Shown here one piece after another: positions 1 to 4,949 of a DNA stretch of 6,267 nucleotides. The stretch's first letter is position 1; each line of letters begins with the position of its first letter. The notes beneath the pieces were generated by a model. That model saw nothing but the letters and a program-made list of their open reading frames with translations. It was not told the DNA's origin and ran no database searches. The DNA comes from Frankiaceae bacterium (GTDB lineage Bacteria > Actinomycetota > Actinomycetes > JAVEEJ01), in contig JAVEEJ010000178.1 in assembly GCA_030840515.1 (NCBI GenBank), positions 1 through 6,267 of the forward strand, read 5' to 3'. The translations under genes were made by a program, and so were the position numbers.

Positions 1-305
1 CCGTGCAGGGCGCGACGATCGCCGGCTTCCAGCAGCCTGACCAGCTCGAGCTGCTGCAGCCGTACATCGAGCGCTACTTCCTCGAGGTGCGTCGCGTCTG
101 GTCGTCGCGCACCTCGGAGATGGCGCAGCAGATCGTCGAGGGTCTGTTCCCCACGTTGCACGTGTCGGCGTCCACCGTCGAGGCGGTCGACGAGTGCCTC
201 GCAGCGGGTGACGTCCCGCCGGCCCTCAGCCGATTGCTCAACGAGGGCAAGTCCGGACTCGAGCGCGCCCTGCGAGCCCGCGAGCGCGACAGCGCCGCGG
301 AGTAG
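1..305 (+). CDS. pepN: Aminopeptidase N, C-terminal fragment (5' end outside window)
   Basis: This is the last 100 codons of a longer gene that enters from the left edge; bases 1-2 finish a preceding codon and the frame ends at TAG 303-305. The helical sequence, with QQPDQLELLQPYIERYF near the start and a later stretch around MAQQIVEGLFP, matches what I know of the ERAP1-like C-terminal domain of actinobacterial M1 aminopeptidase N (usually about 850 residues). PepN is a cytosolic zinc metallopeptidase that removes N-terminal residues from peptides. The HExxH zinc site and GAMEN motif lie upstream and cannot be checked here, so the call rests on the tail alone. The final residues are charged and Ala/Arg/Glu-rich, and the stop codon lies in a 14-bp tandem duplication. 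A pepN gene next to DUF5130 and HNH genes also occurs in mycobacteria (from memory), which supports the identification. Confidence 0.85.
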   Translation, partial: VQGATIAGFQQPDQLELLQPYIERYFLEVRRVWSSRTSEMAQQIVEGLFPTLHVSASTVEAVDECLAAGDVPPALSRLLNEGKSGLERALRARERDSAAE

Positions 306-325
306 CCGCCGCGGAGTAGCCGCCG
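293..325. repeat. 14-bp tandem duplication over the pepN stop codon
   Basis: The unit CGCCGCGGAGTAGC occurs at 293-306 and again, identically, at 307-320, followed by a partial third copy (CGCCG, 321-325). The pepN stop TAG (303-305) is in copy one; the TAG in copy two (317-319) is in another frame because 14 is not a multiple of three. The protein end is therefore unchanged by the second copy. It looks like a replication-slippage duplication. No function is implied. Confidence 0.9.
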
Positions 326-417
326 TACTCGCTTCCCACCCTGACCACCCCTTCTCGCCGCACGACGGCTTGCGCACCGCCGGGTCCCGCCGAAACGTCC
401 ATAACCCGTCGAACGCA

Positions 418-440
418 GCTGTGGACAGCGCGCCCACAGC
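418..440. promoter_or_regulatory. Inverted repeat upstream of the DUF559/AbiEi-like gene (candidate operator)
   Basis: GCTGTGG (418-424) and CCACAGC (434-440) form a perfect 7-bp inverted repeat with a 9-bp centre. A third half-site overlaps it: GCTGT-GG-ACAGC (418-429) is itself a 5-bp palindrome. The element ends 27 bp before the ATG of the downstream gene, so it would sit at or near the -35 region of a leaderless or short-leader promoter. AbiEi-family antitoxins are known to repress their own promoters through inverted repeats, which makes an operator a reasonable inference. A terminator hairpin for pepN is the alternative, but no T-tract follows. Confidence 0.4.
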
Positions 441-455
441 CAGCGGCGGTGTGGC

Positions 456-461
456 CATCCT
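456..461 (+). promoter_or_regulatory. Possible -10 element for a leaderless DUF559 transcript
   Basis: CATCCT lies six bases before the ATG at 468. It keeps the A at position 2 and the T at position 6 of the actinobacterial -10 pattern, and its spacing would place transcription start at the start codon. No Shine-Dalgarno sequence precedes this ATG, which fits a leaderless mRNA. There is no convincing -35 box (the nearest candidate is CCCACA around 433-438, inside the inverted repeat), so this remains weak. Confidence 0.25.
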
Positions 462-467
462 GACCCG

Positions 468-1421
468 ATGCCACAACGGCGCCGTCCACTCCCGGAACCG
501 TTGCGCGGCAGACCGTTCACTCGTGCCGAGGCACTCGCCGCTGGCGTGACCGACCGCCAGCTCGAGGGAGGCTCGGTGCGGCGGCTGTTTCGCGGCGTAT
601 ACGCACCTGCTGATCTCACTCTCACGCTGGGTGTCCGGGCTGACGCGGCGTTGCGAGCGCTCCCCGCTTGCGCGGCCATCAGCGGCGAGCTGGGAGTGGC
701 CCTGTGGGGGCTCCCCCGTCCGCTCCGGCGGACGGGCCAGGTCACCCCCGATCCACTTCTGGCTGACCCGGTCACGTGCAGCCTGCCCGCCGCCGAGGCG
801 CGGCGGGACAACAGGGATGCCCTCGACATCGCAGAGGTGCAGCTGCCACCGGAGCATGTGACGGTGCACCTCGGGCGCCGGCTGGTCACGCCCGCCAGGT
901 TGTTCCTTGACCTCGCGGAAGTCTGGTGCCTCGAGGATCTGGTGGCCTTGGGCGATGCGGCACTGCGCCGGGGAGTGGCGACGAGCGACGAGCTGGCCGA
1001 GATGGTGCGGTGGGGCAGCGGCCGTCCGGGTGTGGTGCTGGCCAGGCGAGCGCTTCCAATGCTGGACGCGGGCGCGGAGTCGGCGATGGAGAGCCGGCTA
1101 CGCCTGATCATCGTCCAGGCTGGCCTCCCCAGACCGGAGGCGAACGCTGCGGTGTACGACGAGCACGGCGGGTTCCTCGCGCGCCCAGACCTGCGGCTGC
1201 TGCGCTACAAGATCGCGATCGAGTACGACGGCGCGGAGCACGCCGGCCCTCGCCGCAGAAGCGCCGATGAGAGCCGCCGCTACCTCCTGCGGCAGCACGG
1301 CTGGGTGGTTCTGGCGTTCACGTCGGAAGAGGTTCTGCATCAGCCTTGGCTCGTTGCCTGCAGGGTGCGCGAAGAGCTGCTGCGCCGAGGCTGGACGCTG
1401 GCCAACTCGAACGACGGCTAA
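468..1421 (+). CDS. AbiEi-like / DUF559 endonuclease-domain protein
   Basis: The product is 317 residues. Residues 15-50 (RPFTRAEALAAGV, then RRLFRGVYAP) resemble the winged-helix start of AbiEi-type antitoxins. The middle (about 60-200) follows the usual 'ISGELGVALWGLP' and 'TPARLFLDLA' pattern of this actinobacterial family. The C-terminus (about 204-310) looks like DUF559, a Vsr/PD-(D/E)XK nuclease fold: E208 in MESRLR, D241 in RPDL, E252 and D254 in IEYDG, H258, then HGWVVLAFTSEEV. The catalytic-type residues appear intact, so nuclease activity is possible but unproven. ATG 468 fits the family's N-terminus; there is no Shine-Dalgarno sequence. No AbiEii-like nucleotidyltransferase toxin lies beside it, so it is an orphan. 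Rare codons are visible (AGA at R222 and R264, AGG and CGA at R193-R194), which hints at later acquisition. The biological role of the family is not established. Confidence 0.85.
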   Translation: MPQRRRPLPEPLRGRPFTRAEALAAGVTDRQLEGGSVRRLFRGVYAPADLTLTLGVRADAALRALPACAAISGELGVALWGLPRPLRRTGQVTPDPLLADPVTCSLPAAEARRDNRDALDIAEVQLPPEHVTVHLGRRLVTPARLFLDLAEVWCLEDLVALGDAALRRGVATSDELAEMVRWGSGRPGVVLARRALPMLDAGAESAMESRLRLIIVQAGLPRPEANAAVYDEHGGFLARPDLRLLRYKIAIEYDGAEHAGPRRRSADESRRYLLRQHGWVVLAFTSEEVLHQPWLVACRVREELLRRGWTLANSNDG

Positions 1422-1450
1422 TCCACTGTTCCTGGCCCCTCAACGGTGGA
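1422..1450. terminator. Hairpin between convergent genes (candidate terminator)
   Basis: Directly after the TAA of the DUF559 gene, TCCACTGTT (1422-1430) pairs with AACGGTGGA (1442-1450), giving a 9-bp stem with one G-U wobble and an 11-base loop. There is no T-tract on either strand, but many actinobacterial terminators lack one. A small CCCG-TCAT-CGGG hairpin follows at 1454-1465. Its position between convergent genes suits transcription termination, mainly for the forward gene. Confidence 0.45.
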
Positions 1451-1480
1451 CAACCCGTCATCGGGCGGGTCACTGAGGCT

Positions 1481-1515
1481 GGCGCCGAGCGGGTGCGGCG
1501 CCGAGCGCGCGGCGT
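1481..1515. repeat. 11-bp direct repeat with GC hairpin downstream of the leftward operon
   Basis: GGCGCCGAGCG occurs at 1481-1491 and 1497-1507. The second copy feeds a short hairpin, CGCCG (1499-1503) with CGGCG (1510-1514) around a six-base loop. It lies 11-45 bases beyond the stop of the DUF5130 gene, so it could help terminate the leftward transcript. In DNA this GC-rich, such repeats also arise by chance. Confidence 0.35.
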
Positions 1516-1525
1516 GCGGGCGCGG

Positions 1526-1924
1526 CTAACCGGTGTGGTGGGTGCCGTACGCCACGACGCCGGGGCCGGCGTGGTCGGCCAGCAGGCGGACGCCGTTGAC
1601 GATCCCGCCCGCCAGGTCACCACCGGCGAAGCTGGACCCCATCGACAGTGCCGCAAGTGCGCAGGCCCGGTCGTCCACCCGGATCGCGGCATGGGTGCCG
1701 GTCACGATCTCGACGCGCCGCAGGGCGGGGTCGACATGGACGAGGGTCGCGTACGGCGCCAGGGGGCCGAGCGCCGCGAGCAGTCGCTCCGCATAGACCC
1801 GCGGGTCGCCGTCGGAGGGGCCGACGTGCACGGAGTGGATGAGGCCGGTGTTGGACTCGGCCTCCTCGATGACGGTCCTGACGAGCTCCACCTGGCGCTC
1901 GTCGAGCACGTCACCAGCTCGCAC
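1526..1924 (-). CDS. DUF5130 family protein (TPM-like), unknown function
   Basis: The product is 132 residues, apparently soluble, with no signal peptide or membrane segment. The order of motifs matches the actinobacterial DUF5130 family, which resembles the TPM fold: a helix with EEAESNTGLIHSVHVG (20-35), AERLLAALG (45-53), a strand ATLVHVDPALRRVEIVTG (59-76), and a C-terminal GGDLAGGIVNGVRLLADHA (101-119). The function is unknown; the TPM relationship is a recollection from sequence pattern and needs a profile search. The GTG at 1924 is chosen because GGAGG (1933-1937 on the opposite strand) sits 8 bases ahead of it and the N-terminus suits the family. It is the last gene of the leftward operon, and its first 14 bases overlap the end of the small membrane protein gene, so translation of the two is probably coupled. 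From memory, the mycobacterial relative is Rv2468c, also beside pepN. Confidence 0.8.
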   Translation of the reverse strand: MRAGDVLDERQVELVRTVIEEAESNTGLIHSVHVGPSDGDPRVYAERLLAALGPLAPYATLVHVDPALRRVEIVTGTHAAIRVDDRACALAALSMGSSFAGGDLAGGIVNGVRLLADHAGPGVVAYGTHHTG

Positions 1925-2261
1925 TGGCTCCGCCTCCGCGAACGTCCTCGGTGGTGGCCGCGCCGGACTCGAGGGCGCGCTCCGGCCGCGACGGGCCGTC
2001 GAACCACAGCGGGTCGCCGTCGTAGGGACGGCCCGGGCGGTAGCGCGGACGGCTGGCGGAGTGGGGCGCGTAGACCAGCAGGACGATCACCAGCGTTGCC
2101 AGCAGCGGGATCCCCACGAAGATCAGCAGCACGTCGAGGGTGGTGAACGTCGAGTCGTGCGGCGCCTCACCGTCGTCGAGCGCCCAGGCGGGCGTTGCGG
2201 CGAGCAACGCCACGAGGGACGCGGTGGCAACGGCAGCGGCGCGAGAAAGGAGCGGCTTCAC
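1911..2261 (-). CDS. Small secreted/membrane-anchored protein, unknown function
   Basis: I do not recognise a named family. The 116-residue product starts at GTG 2261. Residues 1-27 look like a signal peptide (K2, R7, a hydrophobic core ending TPAWA) with likely cleavage after A27. A 14-residue acidic outer stretch (LDDGEAPHDSTFTT) leads to one membrane segment, about 42-64 (LDVLLIFVGIPLLATLVIVLLVY). The arginine-rich tail after it (ASRPRYRPGRPYDGDPLWFDGP and on to W116) should face the cytoplasm by the positive-inside rule. The start overlaps the malQ stop as GTGA (2258-2261), and no Shine-Dalgarno sequence precedes it, so it probably depends on ribosomes finishing malQ. The end overlaps the DUF5130 gene by 14 bp. 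A reading frame continuing upstream inside malQ is a shadow, not an N-terminal extension. The pairing with DUF5130 suggests a shared role at the membrane, which is inference only. Confidence 0.8.
   Translation of the reverse strand: MKPLLSRAAAVATASLVALLAATPAWALDDGEAPHDSTFTTLDVLLIFVGIPLLATLVIVLLVYAPHSASRPRYRPGRPYDGDPLWFDGPSRPERALESGAATTEDVRGGGASASW
1933..1937 (-). promoter_or_regulatory. Shine-Dalgarno site for the DUF5130 gene
   Basis: GGAGG on the minus strand lies 8 bases before GTG 1924, inside the coding sequence of the upstream membrane protein gene. It decides the start codon of the DUF5130 gene; a second GGAG lies closer, with only 3 bases between it and the GTG. Confidence 0.7.
2258..2261 (-). 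promoter_or_regulatory. GTGA stop-start overlap, malQ to small membrane protein
   Basis: The minus strand reads GTGA: the GTG start of the membrane protein gene (2261-2259) shares two bases with the TGA stop of malQ (2260-2258). The preceding bases (GCTACCGTTCGCTGCC) hold no Shine-Dalgarno motif. This is a standard arrangement for termination-reinitiation coupling. Confidence 0.75.
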
Positions 2262-4336
2262 GGCAGCGAACGGTAGCCGAGAGCCAGGGCGATCAGCATC
2301 GCCGCCTCCGATCCCAGGGCGTCGTCGAGCAGGACCTGCTTGCCCGAGCCGTCGGCCAGGGGCAGCCGCCAGTTGGGGTGCTCGTCCGTGGTGCCCGGCT
2401 GGTTCTGCACCTGCACGTCCCCCACGGCATCCACGAGCTGGGCCACGCGCAACCGGCACGGGGAGGCAGCCAGCAGCTCGTGCAGCGCGAGACACGCGGC
2501 CTCCGTGCTGGACGTGTCCAGCCCACGCGAGTGCGCGAGCGCCAACCAGCCGTCGCGCTCCTTCGCGGCCGCGGCGCGCTCCTCCTCCACCGGGCGGGTG
2601 AGCAGACCGAGGCGCTCGCGTAGGTCGACCTGCATGCCGCTCAGCCAGGCCGCGACGGGTGGCATGTCGTGCGTCACGACGGCGCCGAGCGAGCCCTTGC
2701 GGAACTCCTCCGGCGGTCGCGGCACCCCGTCGCCGAGGCTCTCGAAGGCCAGCACGGTCGTCCCGAGGATCCCTCGGTCGGCCAGCTCGGCCGATGCCTC
2801 GGGTGGCACCACGCCGAGGTCTTCGCCGACGAGCGCTGCGCCGGCGCGGGATGCTTCGAGTGCGAGTACGGCGAGCAGTGCGTCGACGTCGTAGCGGACG
2901 TAGGTGCCCGAACTGGGCGGGTGCCCGGCGGGAACCCACCACAGCCGGAACATCCCGAGCACGTGGTCGACCCGCAGCGCGCCGCCGTGCCGGAGCAGCC
3001 CACGGGCAATCGCCACGAACGGCTCGTAGCCGGCCTCGGCCAAGCGCTGCGGGTGCCACGGCGGCTGCTGCCAGTCCTGGCCGACCTGGTTGAAGGCGTC
3101 AGGTGGCGCCCCGGTGGTGGCGCCCAGGACGAGCACGTCCTGCAGCGCCCAGGCGTCGGCGCCGCCGGGCGAGACCCCGACGGGCAGGTCGTGCATGACG
3201 CCGATCGCCATGCCGACCGCGCGCGCGGCTTCCGAGGCCCGCGCCAGCTGGTTCTGCGCAAGCTGCTGCAGCCAGCAGTGGAAGGCCACCCGGCCGGCGA
3301 GCTCCTTGGCAGCCAGGGCCACGGCGGGAGACGACGGTGACCGCAGGTCCTCCGGCCAGCGCCGCCAGTCCCCGCCGTGCCGCTCGGCCAGCGCGCACCA
3401 CAACGCGAATCGCTCCAGCGAGGGGCCTTCGGCCGCGCGGAAGGCGGCGAGGCTCCGCCGTGCCTCCGGGTCGAAGCGCACCTGCGGCCAGATCAGCTCG
3501 AGCGCGGCCTTCTTGGCGGCCCACACGACGTTGCGGTTCACCAGCTCGATGTCCGCCGACAGCCGGAGCGCGTCGACTCGCAGGCGCACCTCGTCCGGGA
3601 GGTCGGCGTACTCCTCGGTCGACTCGATCCGCAGGTAGAGCGGTGAGACGAACAGACGTGAGGACGGGTAGTAGGGCGACGGCTCGATCGGCGGGACAGG
3701 CGCCGGGCTGCTGAGTGGGTTGACCAGGATGAAGCCGGCCTCGTGCTCGCGGCCCGCGCGGTCGACCAGGGTGCGCAGGTCCTCGAGGTCGCCGTGCCCC
3801 CACGACGACTCCGAGGGGGTCGCGTAGAGCTGGACCGCCCACCCCCAGGCCGGGGGTGGGTCCGGGAGGCGCTCCGGCGCGACGATGACGGTTGCGCTCG
3901 CAGCCGCTGCCGCCCCGTCGATGGTGCAGGTGAGCCGGTGGTAACCGGGCGGGAGGTCCGGCGGCAGCTCGAACGTCGCCTCCCCGCGCAGCACGCCGTC
4001 GACCTGCTGCGGCTGCACCCAGTGCGACACCTGCACCAGCTCGATGGACCCGCCGGCTTCGAGGCCGAGGGTCGCGGTGACGGCCGCGCCGTCGGGGCAA
4101 TGGACCCACACCTGCGCCGGGCGGCCGACGCGCGTCGCGACAACAGCCGGCATGGTCCGGCGCCACCGTGAGAGTCCCGCCTCAGCGAGCGCCGCCGCGG
4201 GATCGGTGGTGTCGACACCGAGCGCTCCGAGCACCAGGGAGAGCACCTCGTCGCTGACCTCGACGCGGCCTCCGGCGTGGTCGACGTACTCGCACGCCAC
4301 TCCGTGAGCCGTCGCCAGCTCCCGTAGCACCGTCAC
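2258..4336 (-). CDS. malQ: 4-alpha-glucanotransferase (amylomaltase, GH77)
   Basis: MalQ moves alpha-1,4-glucan segments between maltodextrins and releases glucose, in cytosolic maltose/glycogen metabolism. The product is 692 residues, normal for the long actinobacterial form, with an extra N-terminal beta-rich region (about 1-160) before the GH77 barrel (about 165-690). The catalytic set is complete: nucleophile D457 in LRVDHVLG, acid/base E505 in GEDLG, and transition-state stabiliser D557 in THDMPP. Other GH77 hallmarks are DLPVGVSPGGADAW (383-396), GAPPDAFNQVGQDW (409-422) and NQPGTTDEHPNWRLPLAD (645-662). The start is GTG 4336, 9 bp after the HNH stop, with only a weak Shine-Dalgarno-like AGG upstream. 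It is the second gene of the leftward operon and overlaps the next gene by 4 bp. The 'MPP' after THD differs from the NDT of classical amylomaltases. Confidence 0.95.
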   Translation of the reverse strand: MTVLRELATAHGVACEYVDHAGGRVEVSDEVLSLVLGALGVDTTDPAAALAEAGLSRWRRTMPAVVATRVGRPAQVWVHCPDGAAVTATLGLEAGGSIELVQVSHWVQPQQVDGVLRGEATFELPPDLPPGYHRLTCTIDGAAAAASATVIVAPERLPDPPPAWGWAVQLYATPSESSWGHGDLEDLRTLVDRAGREHEAGFILVNPLSSPAPVPPIEPSPYYPSSRLFVSPLYLRIESTEEYADLPDEVRLRVDALRLSADIELVNRNVVWAAKKAALELIWPQVRFDPEARRSLAAFRAAEGPSLERFALWCALAERHGGDWRRWPEDLRSPSSPAVALAAKELAGRVAFHCWLQQLAQNQLARASEAARAVGMAIGVMHDLPVGVSPGGADAWALQDVLVLGATTGAPPDAFNQVGQDWQQPPWHPQRLAEAGYEPFVAIARGLLRHGGALRVDHVLGMFRLWWVPAGHPPSSGTYVRYDVDALLAVLALEASRAGAALVGEDLGVVPPEASAELADRGILGTTVLAFESLGDGVPRPPEEFRKGSLGAVVTHDMPPVAAWLSGMQVDLRERLGLLTRPVEEERAAAAKERDGWLALAHSRGLDTSSTEAACLALHELLAASPCRLRVAQLVDAVGDVQVQNQPGTTDEHPNWRLPLADGSGKQVLLDDALGSEAAMLIALALGYRSLP

Positions 4337-4345
4337 GGGATCAAC

Positions 4346-4864
4346 CTATGCGGATGCGGTCTCCGGGGTGAGCTCAACGTCGAGATAGCGGGCCCAGCGC
4401 GGATCGGCCGCGGCAGCGCCCAGGATGCGCCAGGCGACCCCGCTCGGCTGGCGCGGCCGCCGCCGCAACCGCCAGCCCAGCTGCGCGATGTCGCGGTCAG
4501 CCTTGACGTGGTTGCACCGTCGGCAGGCGGAGACGACGTTCTCCCAGGTGTGCTCGCCCCCCCGGCTGCGCGGGATGACGTGGTCGAGGCTCGTCGCGGT
4601 CGCCCCGCAGTAGACGCACAACCCGCCGTCACGCGCGAACACGCCACGGCGGGTGAGGGGCACGTGCCGATGGTGTGGGACGCGGACGAAGTGGTTGAGC
4701 CGGACCACGACCGGGACGTGGTGCTCGGCGCGCTCGCTGTGCATCACGACGTCGCCCGTCTCGACGGGCACGGCCTTGTCGAGCAGGACGAGGACAAGGG
4801 CACGGCGCATCGGCACGAGTCCCAACGGCTCGTAGGTCGCGTTGAGCACCAGTACGTGCGCCAC
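4346..4864 (-). CDS. HNH endonuclease family protein
   Basis: The product is 172 residues from GTG 4864. It opens with MAHVLVLNATYEPLGLV, the characteristic start of a small, widely conserved bacterial HNH family. The nuclease motif lies at about 83-124: C83-x2-C86, then SLDHVIPRSRGG with D94 and H95, N109 in WENVV, and C114-x2-C117-N118-x2-K121. The two Cys pairs form the structural zinc site and H95 is the expected general base, so the enzyme looks intact. The target is unknown; the family is common outside mobile elements. GTG 4864 is preferred because GGGAGG precedes it (4-base spacer) and it gives the family N-terminus. An in-frame ATG at 4951 would add 29 unusual residues and overlap the divergent gene's start. 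It is the first gene of the leftward operon, 9 bp before malQ. From memory the mycobacterial counterpart is Rv2469c. Confidence 0.88.
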   Translation of the reverse strand: MAHVLVLNATYEPLGLVPMRRALVLVLLDKAVPVETGDVVMHSERAEHHVPVVVRLNHFVRVPHHRHVPLTRRGVFARDGGLCVYCGATATSLDHVIPRSRGGEHTWENVVSACRRCNHVKADRDIAQLGWRLRRRPRQPSGVAWRILGAAAADPRWARYLDVELTPETASA

Positions 4865-4868
4865 GTCG

Positions 4869-4874
4869 CCTCCC
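4869..4874 (-). promoter_or_regulatory. Shine-Dalgarno site for the HNH gene
   Basis: The minus strand reads AAGGGAGG followed by CGAC and then GTG 4864. The 4-base gap is short, but the match is strong, and it supports GTG 4864 over the ATG at 4951. Confidence 0.65.
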
Positions 4875-4936
4875 TTGACCCAAGTGAACCGGAAGAATCG
4901 CGCGAGCGCACCAGTGTTCGGCGCCGACTCGCTCGT

Positions 4937-4942
4937 TAGGGT
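4937..4942 (+). promoter_or_regulatory. -10 element TAGGGT of a probable leaderless promoter
   Basis: TAGGGT fits the actinobacterial -10 consensus TANNNT. Its last base is 7 bases upstream of the prolyl oligopeptidase ATG (4950), so transcription would start at or just before the A of the start codon. The mRNA would be leaderless. There is no Shine-Dalgarno sequence on the plus strand, which fits. No clear -35 hexamer is seen at 16-19 bp spacing (bases around 4912-4920 are a poor match). Confidence 0.55.
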
Positions 4943-4949
4943 CGCCTCC

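Larger units (their letters stand above)
4865..4949. other. Divergent intergenic region between HNH operon and prolyl oligopeptidase gene
   Basis: These 85 bp must hold the promoters for both directions. The rightward -10 (TAGGGT, 4937-4942) is convincing. For the leftward operon only a weak GATTCT (4899-4894) is visible, about 30 bases before GTG 4864. The 9-mer GTCGCCTCC stands at both ends (4865-4873 and 4941-4949), each directly beside a start codon. Confidence 0.5.

Noticed and set aside
418..429. DnaA-box-like sequence (reverse strand CTGTCCACA, one mismatch from TTGTCCACA)
   Set aside because: A single near-match with no cluster of boxes and no dnaA or dnaN nearby does not support a replication origin. 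It is better explained as part of the inverted repeat.
74..1111. 345-codon minus-strand open frame opposite pepN end and the DUF559 gene
   Set aside because: The product is low-complexity Arg/Ser/Ala-rich with no recognisable domain, and it runs antisense to two well-supported genes. Long antisense frames are expected at this GC content.
2262..3059. Upstream extension of the small membrane protein frame inside malQ
   Set aside because: The extension is Arg/Gly/Pro-rich shadow sequence within malQ. The signal peptide begins exactly at GTG 2261, which overlaps the malQ stop.
3099..4166. 355-codon minus-strand frame inside malQ
   Set aside because: It is an out-of-frame shadow of a complete GH77 gene with all catalytic motifs, and it is rich in Arg, Gly, Ala and Pro.
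468..4864. Possible two-nuclease defence island (DUF559 plus HNH)
   Set aside because: The HNH gene belongs to a broadly conserved chromosomal family and sits in a metabolic-looking operon on the other strand. No helicase, methylase, toxin or mobile gene is present to support an island.
4894..4899. GATTCT as a -10 box for the leftward operon
   Set aside because: It matches only part of the consensus and no -35 hexamer is found at normal spacing, so it is not listed as a promoter.
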